Shown: positions 15,694 through 24,910 of the stretch, piece by piece
Position numbering within the stretch: position 1 is the first letter of the stretch
How the letters are laid out: every line of letters begins with the position of its first letter
Assembly (NCBI GenBank): GCA_017482355.1
Contig: JAFUNJ010000009.1
Coordinates: 1 to 64,000 of the forward strand
Direction of reading: 5' to 3'
Origin: Clostridia bacterium
GTDB lineage: Bacteria; Bacillota; Clostridia; Oscillospirales; CAG-272
DNA: 64,000 nt
Made by a program: the position numbers and the translations under genes
The notes under the pieces: generated by a model
Told to the model about the DNA's origin: nothing
Seen by the model: only the letters and a program-made list of their open reading frames with translations
Database searches by the model: none

Positions 15694-16746
15694 TTATAAT
15701 TCCTCCTTCGGATATTGAATTTCGATCGCTTTCCCCAGTCGGGCAGATTCGGCCGCCGCCACACATACGGCTACGGTACATTCGCCGTCGAAGGAGGTGG
15801 TGGGCACCGGAGCATCCTGCAGGATGCTTTCGGCAAAGTTTTCCAGCTCCCCGAAGGTATTGTGGTTGGAGATGGAAACGGGGTACTGCACCGGGATCGT
15901 GTAGTCCCGTTTGCCGGTAAAGAGGGGATCCTTTTCCTTCAGTCCCTCCTTGAACACGGTGATGTGGGTACCGGTGTTATCGCAGATGATGGTGCCCTTG
16001 GTGCCGTAAAAAACAGAGCGCATGGTATAGTTCCGCTTGCAACCGATGGATACGAACACCTTGCCCAGTACATCCCCGGGGAACCGGAGGATGGAAACGG
16101 TGCAATCGTTCACCGGCCAATCGGTCAGGCATTTATGGTTGGAATAGGCGGTGATCTCATAGGGATCGCCGGCGATCCACCGTAGCAGATCCACCGCATG
16201 GCAGCCGCCGCCGATGTAGGGCTCCCGCCGGGGATCCACCCGCCAATCGTCTGCTCCGCGGGCAATGGAGTAATCGTGGGCATATTCGCTCTCCACATAG
16301 AAAAGCTCCCCGATCTCGCCTCGCTGGATCAGCTCCTTGGTTTTAATAAAGGCGGGGGTGTAGCGGCAGATCTGGCCGATCATCAGCCGCCCGCCGTACT
16401 TTTTCTCGGCTGCCCGCATGGCTTCACATTCCTCTAAGGTCAGGGCCATGGGCTTTTCGCAAAGGACATCCTTGCCCGCCGCCAGGGCTGCTTCAGTCAT
16501 CTCGAGATGCAGGCCGTCCGGGACGCAAAGCACCACGGCCTCTACCTCCGGATTCTTCAAAACATCCCGCCAATCGGTGTAAAAGCTGGGGCATAGCACC
16601 CGCTCCCGGGCGATCTCCAGCCGGGCAGGATCCTTATCGCATACCGCCATCAGCTCCATTTTAGGGCTGCGGGCAATGGCTTCAATATGTAGCAGCCCCA
16701 TGTTGCTGGCGCCGATGGCACCAAATTTTACGCGTTTTTCATTCAT
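15694..16746 (-). CDS. Gfo/Idh/MocA-family oxidoreductase
   Basis: 350 residues with a clear Rossmann motif (FGAIGASNMGLLHIEAI), the conserved CEKPMALTLEE segment (Lys of the EKP motif) and a C-terminal substrate domain including GGGCHAVDLLRW with the usual catalytic Asp-His region. It probably oxidises or epimerises a sugar or cyclitol with NAD(P). I start at ATG 16746, which overlaps the end of the AraC gene by 8 bases and follows TGGAG; the longer frame reads into the AraC C-terminus. Operon position between AraC and a ceramidase-like hydrolase suggests an inducible glycoside or amide utilisation step. Confidence 0.87.
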   Translation of the reverse strand: MNEKRVKFGAIGASNMGLLHIEAIARSPKMELMAVCDKDPARLEIARERVLCPSFYTDWRDVLKNPEVEAVVLCVPDGLHLEMTEAALAAGKDVLCEKPMALTLEECEAMRAAEKKYGGRLMIGQICRYTPAFIKTKELIQRGEIGELFYVESEYAHDYSIARGADDWRVDPRREPYIGGGCHAVDLLRWIAGDPYEITAYSNHKCLTDWPVNDCTVSILRFPGDVLGKVFVSIGCKRNYTMRSVFYGTKGTIICDNTGTHITVFKEGLKEKDPLFTGKRDYTIPVQYPVSISNHNTFGELENFAESILQDAPVPTTSFDGECTVAVCVAAAESARLGKAIEIQYPKEEL

Positions 16747-17590
16747 TTGATTCACTCCATTCTCGCGGCGTTTTGCCGGTTCTTTTTTTAAAGGTTTTGG
16801 AAAAATGATTGCCCGATTCAAAGGAAAGATAGTCGGCGATCTGGGTGAAATTCAGGTTGGTTTCCCGGATCAGCTCTTTGGCCCGGCTGATCTTCATATC
16901 CAGAAAGGTATCGATGATCCCTCGGCCGTATTTCTTGGAAAATTCCCGCTTAATGTAGGGCACACTTAGGGAGAGGGCCCCGGCGATCTGCTCTAAGGTC
17001 ACCCGGTCGGTCACATGGGCGGTCAGGTAAGTATAGACCCCATCTGCCACTGTGGTGCGGCGGGCCGGGCTTTGATCCGTCAGGCGGGATTCTATCATCT
17101 TGATCAGAAAGATCTCTAATTTATTTTTTAAGGCCTGCAGCCGCCCTCGGGAGATCCCCGGCCGAACCTGATAGCCCAGCTCGTGGCTTTGATCCGGCAT
17201 CAGTTCAAAGCAGCGGGTGCCTTCCTCGGCGATCTCGCTCAGCAGTTCCTGCTCATCCTCCGTCAGGTCAATGACCCTGCCGCAAAGGGGCAGCAGCAGA
17301 CTTCCTTTGCAGATAAAGCCGGAAAGGCTCAGGGTGGTCTCTCCTTCTGTTTCGACAAGATGATGGGCCGTATTTGGCGGAGTCAAAAAGCATTGCCCCG
17401 CCTCGGCGCTGAAAGTGGCATCCCCCGAGCGCATGGTCACCTTTCCCCGGCGAACAAAGTATAATTCGTAGTGCTCATGCTGATCTGCATCGGAGGTGGG
17501 CTGCATCTGCTTTCGGGTAAAAAACAGTACCAGCCGGTCGATCATAAAGAGATTGATGATCTCGGTTGTCTTGAACGGTTTTGTAATCAT
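16739..17590 (-). CDS. AraC-family transcriptional regulator
   Basis: 283 residues. The N-terminal half is a cupin (HEHYELYFVRRGKVTMRSGD) and the C-terminal ~100 residues hold the two AraC helix-turn-helix motifs, ending in LSFESGNHFSKTFKKRTGKTPREW. It heads an operon with a Gfo/Idh/MocA oxidoreductase and a ceramidase-like hydrolase and probably autoregulates it. The start is uncertain: ATG 17590 lies only a few bases after an extended -10 box (TGTTATAAT; 17597-17602 for the hexamer on this strand), so the mRNA would be leaderless there. ATG 17545 is the next choice. Confidence 0.83.
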   Translation of the reverse strand: MITKPFKTTEIINLFMIDRLVLFFTRKQMQPTSDADQHEHYELYFVRRGKVTMRSGDATFSAEAGQCFLTPPNTAHHLVETEGETTLSLSGFICKGSLLLPLCGRVIDLTEDEQELLSEIAEEGTRCFELMPDQSHELGYQVRPGISRGRLQALKNKLEIFLIKMIESRLTDQSPARRTTVADGVYTYLTAHVTDRVTLEQIAGALSLSVPYIKREFSKKYGRGIIDTFLDMKISRAKELIRETNLNFTQIADYLSFESGNHFSKTFKKRTGKTPREWSESNE

Positions 17591-17733
17591 GGCTATATTA
17601 TAACATCTTTTTGTTGATTTGCATCGTAAAATCAGATACAAAAATAGTATAATCAGATCCTTTTATCCCGCTAAAAGCCAGACTGCCGAAAAAAGTGCAG
17701 ATTTCGCTGATCACATCTCGAAGGCGTATGTGA

Positions 17734-17844
17734 TACGCTGAGCGAAGCGGATTTCGATCCATCTATCATTTTTCCAAGGCATTCAAGAAGCAATGGGGGA
17801 TGGCCCCGGCGGATTATCGCAGGACTTGTGCGGTTTACCGTTGA
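17734..17844 (+). pseudogene. AraC-family regulator, C-terminal remnant
   Basis: The frame from 17734 to TGA 17842-17844 reads YAERSGFRSIYHFSKAFKK followed by QWGMAPADYRR, the second helix-turn-helix of an AraC regulator, with no N-terminal part. An in-frame stop lies at 17731. It sits between the intact AraC gene (opposite strand) and the glycopolymer operon. Upstream bases 17679-17733 resemble a repeat also seen near 51221, which may have replaced the rest of the gene. Confidence 0.7.
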
Positions 17845-17903
17845 CAGGTGCAAGAATATTGAATATAATTATTAATATCCATTCTGGAGAGGAGCGTCGA
17901 AAA

Positions 17904-18848
17904 ATGAAATTGTCTTTGATCGTCCCCTGCTTTAATGAGCAGGATAATGTGGCATTATTTTATGAGACTTGCGCGCAGGTGTTCCAAGGCGTGATCCCTT
18001 CCTATGAACTGATCTTTGTGAACGACGGCAGCCGGGATGCCACCTGGCAGCGGCTGAAAATGATCCGGGAGCGCAACCCGGAGGCAAAGCTCAAACTGGT
18101 GAATTTTTCCCGTAATTTCGGCAAGGAGGCAGCCATCTATGCCGGCCTGCAGAAGGCGGCGGGGGATTATGTCACGGTGATCGATGCGGATCTGCAGCAG
18201 CGCCCCGAGGTGGTGCTGGAGATGGTGCGGCTGCTGGATGAAAACGAGGAGGTCGACTGCGTGGCGGCCTATCAGGAGCAGCGGCGGGAAGGGAAATTCA
18301 TTTCCTTCTGCAAAAAAATGTTTTATAAGCTGATCAATAAGGTCTGCGATATTGATTTTCACGATAACGCCAGCGATTTCCGCACCTTCCGCAAGCGGAT
18401 GGCCGAGGCGATCGTGGAGATGCGGGAATACCACCGCTTTTCCAAGGGCATCTTTTCCTGGGTGGGCTTTAATACCCACTTTATTCCCTATACCGCCGAG
18501 GAACGGAATGCCGGGCAGACCTCCTGGTCCTTCTGGAAACTGCTGAAATATGCCTGCGAGGGTTTTTTGTCCTTTACCACCTTTCCCCTGCGGCTGTCCA
18601 CCTATTTGGGGAGCATCGCTTCTCTGGCCGCTATCATCTATCTGATCGTGGTGGTGATCCAGAAGCTTACCAACCATATCGATGTACCGGGCTATGCCAC
18701 TATCGTAGTGCTGATCCTGCTGATGAGCGGCATCCAGCTGATCATGCTGGGCATGATCGGGGAATACCTGGCCCGGGTCTATATCGAAAGCAAGCAGCGG
18801 CCTATCTGCATTGAAAAGGAGTATTTATCCTATGAAGATGCTGAATGA
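17904..18848 (+). CDS. Polyprenyl-phosphate glycosyltransferase, family 2 (GtrB/ArnC-like)
   Basis: 314 residues. An N-terminal GT-A domain (LSLIVPCFNEQDNVALFYE, FVNDGSRD, VIDADLQQRPE) is followed by two C-terminal membrane segments (about 230-255 and 265-290), the layout of GtrB/DPM1/ArnC enzymes. These move a sugar from a nucleotide to undecaprenyl phosphate on the cytoplasmic face. The product is normally used by a GT-C membrane transferase, and the next gene, overlapping by 17 bases, encodes a protein of that kind. It is the first gene of the large glycopolymer operon, with GGAGAGGAG upstream of ATG 17904. Confidence 0.88.
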   Translation: MKLSLIVPCFNEQDNVALFYETCAQVFQGVIPSYELIFVNDGSRDATWQRLKMIRERNPEAKLKLVNFSRNFGKEAAIYAGLQKAAGDYVTVIDADLQQRPEVVLEMVRLLDENEEVDCVAAYQEQRREGKFISFCKKMFYKLINKVCDIDFHDNASDFRTFRKRMAEAIVEMREYHRFSKGIFSWVGFNTHFIPYTAEERNAGQTSWSFWKLLKYACEGFLSFTTFPLRLSTYLGSIASLAAIIYLIVVVIQKLTNHIDVPGYATIVVLILLMSGIQLIMLGMIGEYLARVYIESKQRPICIEKEYLSYEDAE

Positions 18849-20136
18849 AAATAAATGGATCGCTGCCGGCATCCTTTGTTTCATCTTTCTGGTGATGCTG
18901 TTCTGTAATTTTCAAACTCCGTACATCGCCGATGATTACAGTTATCACTACAGCTGGGCCACCGGGGAGCGGATCACCAATGTATGGCAGATCTTTGCTT
19001 CCATGAAGGTACATTATACCGCTACCAACGGCCGGCTGGTGACCCATTTTCTGGTGCAGATCTTCGAAATGCTGCCGAAATGGGTCTTCAACTTCTGCAA
19101 TGCGGCGCTCTTTACCGCTATGATCGGAATGCTTTATAAACTTTCTGCCGGCCAAAAGCGCAGCAACCTGCTGCTCCTTTGCCTATTTGGGGCGGTGTGG
19201 CTCTTTACCCCCGCCTTCGGCCAGGTCTTTCTCTGGCTGGATGGCTCCTGCAACTACCTCTGGAGTATCCTCATGGGGCTGTTTTATCTGCTGCCCTTCG
19301 CTGCCGATCTGCTCTTTGATAAGCCCATGAAAAAACTCTGGCAGCAGTTTCTGTTTCTGCCCTTTTCGGTATTGATGGGGGCTTATTCCGAAAATGTTTC
19401 TGCCGCTTTTATGGGGATGGCGGTGCTGCTGCAGCTGATACTGATGCTGATGCAGCATAAAAAATGTACCTGGTGGGAGCCTCTCAGCGTGGTGGCGGCC
19501 CTGGCAGGCTATCTCCCCATGATCTCCGCAGAAGGGACTGCAAAATTCAACGGGATCGAATATACGGCGGAAAACTTACGTTTAGGCTTTATAAATGCCC
19601 TGAAAAACTATCAAAAACTGGAGGTTTTGCTGGCAGTTTTTTGCGTTTTTTTGGTGCTGGCCTGCCTGGAAAGGGCGGAAAAAAAGAAGCTTGCCATGGC
19701 GCTGATCCTTTTTGCCGGCTCTCTGGCAGCCTGCTTTTTGATGATGTTTTCGGCCAATTTTGATGACCGCCGCCTTCTTGGCAGCGCGGTCCTGCTGATC
19801 GCTGCCTGCGGCGTTTTATTTCAACCTCTCTTCGAAGGGCGGCACCGGGCGGCAGCCTCTGCTCTGGCCTCGGTGCTGATGCTTTATACCTCCCTTCATC
19901 TGCTGCTGGGCGTTCATGATGTCTATGCCTCCGGCAGGGAATACCGCAATAATGTGCAGTATATCTACGATTGCAAGGTCCAAGGGATCACCGAGATCCG
20001 GCTGCCCATCATCCAGCCGGAGACCAAATACTCTGCCGGCCACGGCTTGTACTACCTTTCCACCGAGACGGCCGACCTTTGGCCCAACGATGCCATGGCC
20101 AAGTACTACGGGGTGGATTCCATCTTGGGCTATTGA
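18832..20136 (+). CDS. DUF6056-like multi-spanning (GT-C-type) membrane protein
   Basis: 434 residues with about ten hydrophobic segments. The first extracytoplasmic loop contains PYIADDYSYHY, whose Asp-Asp pair resembles the acidic catalytic motif of GT-C glycosyltransferases and of DUF6056 proteins. With the preceding GtrB-like enzyme, it probably transfers a sugar from undecaprenyl phosphate onto the exported polymer, as GtrA/B/C sets decorate teichoic acids and O-antigens. The ATG at 18832 has AAAAGGAG upstream and overlaps the previous gene. The donor sugar is not predictable. Confidence 0.65.
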   Translation: MKMLNENKWIAAGILCFIFLVMLFCNFQTPYIADDYSYHYSWATGERITNVWQIFASMKVHYTATNGRLVTHFLVQIFEMLPKWVFNFCNAALFTAMIGMLYKLSAGQKRSNLLLLCLFGAVWLFTPAFGQVFLWLDGSCNYLWSILMGLFYLLPFAADLLFDKPMKKLWQQFLFLPFSVLMGAYSENVSAAFMGMAVLLQLILMLMQHKKCTWWEPLSVVAALAGYLPMISAEGTAKFNGIEYTAENLRLGFINALKNYQKLEVLLAVFCVFLVLACLERAEKKKLAMALILFAGSLAACFLMMFSANFDDRRLLGSAVLLIAACGVLFQPLFEGRHRAAASALASVLMLYTSLHLLLGVHDVYASGREYRNNVQYIYDCKVQGITEIRLPIIQPETKYSAGHGLYYLSTETADLWPNDAMAKYYGVDSILGY

Positions 20137-20200
20137 CTTCAACCAGGAGATTTGGTATACTAAAGAATAATGGTATTTTTGAATAAGGAGGGATGCTCCG

Positions 20201-21334
20201 TTGAAAAAAATAGCGTTTTTGGTTCTTCATCTCGGCTACGGCGGGACAGAGCGGGCTGTGGTGTCTGAAGCGAATTTATTATCGGATTTTTGTGATGTAG
20301 AGATATTCTGTTTATATCAGCTTTTAGAGAAACCCGCTTTTGAGCTGGATCCAAGGGTAAAGGTGACCTATCTGGCGAAGGGGCTGAAGCCCAATAGAGA
20401 GGGGCTTCACGATGCCTTCCGGCGTAAAAATCCCTTTAAAATTCTTGAGGAGTGCACCAAAAGTGCGAGGATCCTTTACCTCCGCCGCCATTTAATGAAG
20501 AAGGCTATCAAAAAGTGCGATGCGGATGTGATCATTTCCTCCCGCTATATGTATCATCAGTTGTTAACAAAATATGCCAAAAAGGGCACCGTCTGCATTG
20601 CGCAGGAGCATAATCATCATAACGGAAACGAGGAATATATCCAGCAGCAGGTGGATGCGGTGCGGGATATGGACTATTTTATGCCGGTATCCCGGGAGCT
20701 TACCGAGTTTTATTCCGGGCGGGTCCATCCGGGGGTGAAATGTAAATATATCCCCCACCATCTGGATGATTTTCCCAAGGAAACCTCTCCTTTAACTGAA
20801 AAGAACCTGATCGCCGTGGGGCGCCTTTCCCCGGAAAAGGGGATGGACGAGCTGGTGCTGGTCTATCAGGAACTGGCAGAAAAATACCCCGGTTGGAAGC
20901 TGCATATTGTGGGCGACGGAGAGGAGCGGGAAGCGCTGGAGGCGCAGATCGCGGAGCTGGGGCTGAACGATCAGATCGTGATGCACGGCTTTAAGAATAA
21001 AAAAGAGATCAATGCCCTGTTGATGCAATCTTCTATTTATGTGATGACATCTCATACCGAATCCTTCGGGCTGGTGCTCATCGAGGCGCAGGCTTTGGGC
21101 GTTCCTTGTGTCGCTTACGACAGTGCGCAGGGTGCCCGTGAGATTATTCAGTCCGGGGTGAACGGGCTGCTGATCCCCAACCGTGACCGGGCAGAGATGG
21201 TTGCTGCCTTGGGGCGGTTGATTGAGGATGAATCCTATCGCAAAGCCATCGGTCGGGCCGGCAAAGAATCTGCTTATGAATATTCTGCCGAGCAGGTTCG
21301 ATCCAAGTGGCTGGAATTTATTAATACACTTTGA
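20201..21334 (+). CDS. Glycosyltransferase family 4
   Basis: 377 residues, a GT-B fold. Near the N-terminus is LGYGGTERAV (acceptor-side glycine loop); the C-terminal donor domain shows AVGRLSPEKGMDELV, HIVGDGEE and the EX7E motif in SHTESFGLVLIEAQALG. These are standard GT4 features. It starts at TTG 20201, eight bases after AAGGAGGG; no ATG fits. It probably adds a sugar to the lipid-linked repeat on the cytoplasmic face. It is 64 bases downstream of the preceding gene with no terminator between. Confidence 0.9.
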   Translation: MKKIAFLVLHLGYGGTERAVVSEANLLSDFCDVEIFCLYQLLEKPAFELDPRVKVTYLAKGLKPNREGLHDAFRRKNPFKILEECTKSARILYLRRHLMKKAIKKCDADVIISSRYMYHQLLTKYAKKGTVCIAQEHNHHNGNEEYIQQQVDAVRDMDYFMPVSRELTEFYSGRVHPGVKCKYIPHHLDDFPKETSPLTEKNLIAVGRLSPEKGMDELVLVYQELAEKYPGWKLHIVGDGEEREALEAQIAELGLNDQIVMHGFKNKKEINALLMQSSIYVMTSHTESFGLVLIEAQALGVPCVAYDSAQGAREIIQSGVNGLLIPNRDRAEMVAALGRLIEDESYRKAIGRAGKESAYEYSAEQVRSKWLEFINTL

Positions 21335-21346
21335 GGTATATCAAAA

Positions 21347-22063
21347 ATGAGAGTTTATTTTGAAAAACTTTTCAAAGGAAGCCGGGATAACTACCTGCTT
21401 CAACTGAAGGAAAAATTAGCCGAAGAAACCAAAACCTTTATTGTGACCGCAAATCCCGAGGCTTTCATGTTCGGGGAGCAGGATCCGGAGATGAACGCTC
21501 TGTTGCTGGACGAGGAGACCTCTGTGGTGGCAGACGGAATCGGGATCGTCAAGGCCGCCGCCATGCTGGATATTGAGGTGGCGGAGCGGATCCCCGGGGT
21601 GGATATCGCCGAGCAGCTGATGATCTACGGAAACGAGCTGGGAAAATCCATCTTTTTGCTGGGTTCCAAGCAGGAGGTCATCGATGCGATGTGCAAGGTG
21701 ATGGCGGAAAAATACCCCAACCTGAAGGTGGCCGGTGCCATCAACGGTTATGTACCGGACAAGGATGCCGCCTTTGAGGAGATCAAAAAGGCCGCTCCCG
21801 ATATCGTGCTGGTGGCGCTGGGGATCCCGGCTCAGGAAAAGCTGATCTATAAGCATCTCAAGGATTTCAATAAGGGAATTTTTGTGGGTGTGGGCGGCAG
21901 CCTGGATGTGCTCAGCGGCAGCAAAGAACGTGCCCCCGAATTTTTTATCAATCATAACCTGGAATGGGCTTACCGGATCGCTAAGGAGCCCAAACGGCTG
22001 AAACGGTTTTATAACAGCCATGTGAAATTTATCTTTAAGGTTCAGAAAGAGAAACGGGGATAA
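21347..22063 (+). CDS. tagA: WecG/TagA/CpsF family glycosyltransferase
   Basis: 238 residues, the usual length of GT26 enzymes. Features are TANPEAFMFGEQD, VADGIGIVKAA, RIPGVDIAEQL, SIFLLGS, VALGIPAQEKLI and GVGGSLDVLSG, all family signatures including the catalytic Asp in ADGIG. TagA adds N-acetylmannosamine to GlcNAc-PP-undecaprenol, committing it to wall teichoic acid. A UDP-GlcNAc 2-epimerase supplying the ManNAc donor is encoded in the same operon at 26254, which supports the TagA reaction here. No TagO homologue is in the window. Confidence 0.9.
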   Translation: MRVYFEKLFKGSRDNYLLQLKEKLAEETKTFIVTANPEAFMFGEQDPEMNALLLDEETSVVADGIGIVKAAAMLDIEVAERIPGVDIAEQLMIYGNELGKSIFLLGSKQEVIDAMCKVMAEKYPNLKVAGAINGYVPDKDAAFEEIKKAAPDIVLVALGIPAQEKLIYKHLKDFNKGIFVGVGGSLDVLSGSKERAPEFFINHNLEWAYRIAKEPKRLKRFYNSHVKFIFKVQKEKRG

Positions 22064-22074
22064 CGTTAAATTTT

Positions 22075-23421
22075 ATGGTTAAAAATAAAGAAGTTCTAAC
22101 AAAGATTATAGAATGGTTCATCGTGCTGCAGCCGGTGATCGATTTTCTCACCTCTCTGAGCGTGCGCTTTTCAGACTCCTCCCTTACCTTCGGTATTGTG
22201 GTGCGGGTCTTGTTCACGGGGTTGATCTGCTTTTATCTGGTGTTCCTTTATAAGGGAAGGATGAAAAAAGCGATGATCGGCTATCTGCTCGCCGTCATTG
22301 CATACGGAATAATATTTATAGGAATAAATATCTGGACAGGCGGCCTGTGGACCGTAGTGGAAAACGCAAAGATGTTCTTTAAGATTTTCTACTTTCTGTT
22401 TGTTCTGTTCTTTTTCTATGCTCGGTATCTGGAAAATGGGCACCTGATCGGAGATAAGCTGCTGGTAGTTATCTTTGCGGAGTATGCGGTCAGTATTTTT
22501 GTATCTGCTGTTACAAATACCAGTTTTGTGGCATACGAATTTGCAGAAGGCTATGTAGGCTGGTTCTATGCGGCCAATGAGATCGGTGCGGTGATCGCTA
22601 TTCTGGCTCCGGTAGCACTTCTTTTTGCTTTTGAGACCAAGAAACTATGGATCAAGATCGCGGTTGGTTTTCTGGCTTGCTTTGCGGCGGTCTATATCGG
22701 TACCAAGGTGCCGTTCTATGCGGTGATCGGTGCCATTTTGATGCTGATCGTCTTTTATGTCTTTAAAACGGTCAGTACCAAAAAGGGGATGGAGACCTTG
22801 GCTCAGGGGGTTGCCATGGTGGTCATGCTCACCCTTCTTTATCAGATCAATTCCCCCATGAAGCAAAACAGTGCGGTTTTCTCCGGAGAACACTTTGAGT
22901 CTCATGTGATAGAAAAATTAGAGCCGGAGGATCCTGATGACCCGGGGACCGAGGAGCCGTCCGATATTACGGAAAGCAAGTTCTTTCTGGTGGCAAACTG
23001 GTTCCTGAGCGATCGGCTTTATTATGCGGAAAATGCCATCGTGGCGTACGGTGAAGCTGATCTGCTGCATAAGGCCGTTGGATTGGGCCATCATTTCCAA
23101 TTGAAGGACGGCAGAACCCTGATCGAAATGGACTTTTTGGCCTTGGTGATCAATCACGGTATTGTTGGTTTTCTGCTCTATATGCTGCCGATCATTTATT
23201 TTGCCATTCTTTGCATTTCGATGCTTTTCAAAAATATCAAGTATTTTTTCAAGATGCGATATGAGCTGACTTATACATATGCGGTGCTGATCGGCATGGG
23301 CTGCGCCTTTCTGGCGGGGCACGTTTTGGTGGCGCCGGCAGTCAGTGTATATGTTGCCATTATGATCATAAAATTATATGCATCCTTTAAAGCTGAAAAA
23401 TTTAAGGAGGTTACGGAATGA
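22075..23421 (+). CDS. O-antigen ligase/polymerase-like (Wzy/WaaL) membrane protein
   Basis: 448 residues with about eleven hydrophobic segments and one large loop (about 265-335), rich in Asp/Glu/Pro at its start. This is the topology of Wzy polymerases and WaaL ligases, which act on undecaprenyl-PP-linked glycans outside the membrane. The loop is followed by AVGLGHHFQLKDGRTLIEMDFL, comparable in position to the His-containing periplasmic motif of the ligase family. Presence beside a Wzx-type flippase suggests block polymerisation of a repeat unit. Its stop overlaps tagD as ATGA. Confidence 0.7.
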   Translation: MVKNKEVLTKIIEWFIVLQPVIDFLTSLSVRFSDSSLTFGIVVRVLFTGLICFYLVFLYKGRMKKAMIGYLLAVIAYGIIFIGINIWTGGLWTVVENAKMFFKIFYFLFVLFFFYARYLENGHLIGDKLLVVIFAEYAVSIFVSAVTNTSFVAYEFAEGYVGWFYAANEIGAVIAILAPVALLFAFETKKLWIKIAVGFLACFAAVYIGTKVPFYAVIGAILMLIVFYVFKTVSTKKGMETLAQGVAMVVMLTLLYQINSPMKQNSAVFSGEHFESHVIEKLEPEDPDDPGTEEPSDITESKFFLVANWFLSDRLYYAENAIVAYGEADLLHKAVGLGHHFQLKDGRTLIEMDFLALVINHGIVGFLLYMLPIIYFAILCISMLFKNIKYFFKMRYELTYTYAVLIGMGCAFLAGHVLVAPAVSVYVAIMIIKLYASFKAEKFKEVTE

Positions 23422-23813
23422 AGACTGTTCTTACCTACGGCACCTTTGATCTTTTGCACAAAGGGCACATCAACATTCTGCGCCGGGCAAAGGAGCTGGG
23501 CGATTATCTGATCGTGGCAGTTTCTACCGATGAATTTAATGCCATCAAGGGCAAAAAGGCCTATTATTCCTATGAGGATCGGAAAATGATCGTGGAAGCC
23601 ATCCGCTATGTGGACAAGGTCATTCCCGAGGAGACCTGGGAGCAGAAGCTGGATGATGTAAAAAAATATAACGTCGATATCGTTGCCATGGGCAGCGATT
23701 GGGCGGATTCCGATGAATTCAAGGTGCTGCAGGAGGCCTGCGAATTGGTTTTCCTGCCCCGCACGGAAAATATCTCTACTACACAGATCAAAACCGATCT
23801 GAAATCAAAATAA
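23418..23813 (+). CDS. tagD: Glycerol-3-phosphate cytidylyltransferase
   Basis: 131 residues, full TagD length. It has the HxGH motif (FDLLHKGHINILRRA), the RKMIVEAIRYVD segment and the C-terminal RTENISTTQIK (ISSTxxR-type) signature. It makes CDP-glycerol from CTP and sn-glycerol 3-phosphate. The CDP-glycerol-using transferase at 29619 is its natural partner, so the polymer contains glycerol phosphate. ATG 23418 overlaps the previous stop by 4 bases. Confidence 0.95.
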   Translation: MKTVLTYGTFDLLHKGHINILRRAKELGDYLIVAVSTDEFNAIKGKKAYYSYEDRKMIVEAIRYVDKVIPEETWEQKLDDVKKYNVDIVAMGSDWADSDEFKVLQEACELVFLPRTENISTTQIKTDLKSK

Positions 23814-23826
23814 AGGGCATGGGAGA

Positions 23827-24570
23827 ATGAAAAAAGTTTTGTTGATACTACCCGCCTATAATGAAGAGGGTAATATCCTGAATACCGTAAAGCAGATTCT
23901 GGAATTTCGGGGGATCGAAGATGTTCAGGTGGATTATGTGGTCATCAATGATGGCTCTACAGACTCTACCGAGGCGATCTGCAAAAAGAACGGGCTGAAC
24001 TGCCTGACTCTGGTGCAGAATCTGGGAATCGGCGGCGCTGTGCAGACTGGCTATATCTATGCAGTTAAGGGGGGCTATGATATTGCTGTGCAGTTTGACG
24101 GAGACGGTCAGCATGATATCAATTCCTTACCCCAACTTATTGCGCCGATTTTAGCAGGAAAGGCAGATTTTACGGTGGGCTCCCGTTTTTTGGAAAAGAA
24201 AGATACTTTTCGTTCCACCTTGATGCGCAGAATAGGGATCAAATGGCTTTCTTGCCTGATCCGGCTGGTCTCAGCTTTGCACTTAGCGGATGTCACTTCC
24301 GGATATCGGGCTGCCAATAAAGCGGCGATCGCATTTCTTGCTCGTAATTACCCAATGGATTATCCCGAGCCTGAATCTGCTGTTGCATTGAAAAAAGCCG
24401 GCTTTCGTATCAAAGAAGTGCAGGTGAATATGTTTGAGCGGGCTACGGGAAAATCTTCTATCAATTTCGGCAAATCCATTTATTATATGATCAAAGTCTC
24501 GCTGGCTATTGTTTGCGCCGGGATCCAGAGAAAGGAGAAAGTGATCCATGCCGATACTGCTTCGGATTGA
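23827..24570 (+). CDS. Glycosyltransferase family 2 (dolichol-phosphate-mannose-synthase-like)
   Basis: 247 residues, one GT-A domain without the C-terminal membrane helices: LLILPAYNEEGNIL, VINDGSTDSTE, DGDGQHDINSLPQL (DxD) and VGSRFLEKKD. This soluble DPM-like type often partners with a DUF2304 membrane protein, which indeed follows with a 23-base overlap, and with a GT-C transferase, which is next. The three together probably form a sugar-phosphate-lipid decoration module. Confidence 0.88.
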   Translation: MKKVLLILPAYNEEGNILNTVKQILEFRGIEDVQVDYVVINDGSTDSTEAICKKNGLNCLTLVQNLGIGGAVQTGYIYAVKGGYDIAVQFDGDGQHDINSLPQLIAPILAGKADFTVGSRFLEKKDTFRSTLMRRIGIKWLSCLIRLVSALHLADVTSGYRAANKAAIAFLARNYPMDYPEPESAVALKKAGFRIKEVQVNMFERATGKSSINFGKSIYYMIKVSLAIVCAGIQRKEKVIHADTASD

Positions 24571-24910
24571 AATGATCGTTTTGGCACTGATCATCGCCGT
24601 TGTGGTGATCGTGTCGATCAATAGGAAAAAGTTGATGATTCAGTATTCTTTAGTTTGGCTGGTATTGGTAGTAGCGCTGGTCGTTGTGGCCGGCTTTCCC
24701 CAGATCATTTTTGCGCTGTGCACTATTTTTGGGATCCAAACACCCTCCAACCTGATCTATCTGCTGGGCCTCATTGCCCTTTTGCTGATCACCTTCAGCC
24801 AATCACGGATCCTTTCTAAGCAGACTGAACGGATCAAATTCTTAACACAATCTGTTTCTATTGAAAAATATCAGGCGGAGAAGAAAGAAAATGAAGATCA
24901 TGATGAATAA
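24548..24910 (+). CDS. DUF2304 family membrane protein
   Basis: 120 residues with three hydrophobic segments (about 5-22, 30-50, 65-85) and a charged C-terminal coil, matching DUF2304. Such proteins are found beside soluble DPM-like glycosyltransferases and may anchor them to the membrane; the overlap with the preceding GT2 gene fits this. It overlaps the next gene by 20 bases. This and the following gene are more AT-rich than the rest of the operon. Confidence 0.8.
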   Translation: MPILLRIEMIVLALIIAVVVIVSINRKKLMIQYSLVWLVLVVALVVVAGFPQIIFALCTIFGIQTPSNLIYLLGLIALLLITFSQSRILSKQTERIKFLTQSVSIEKYQAEKKENEDHDE

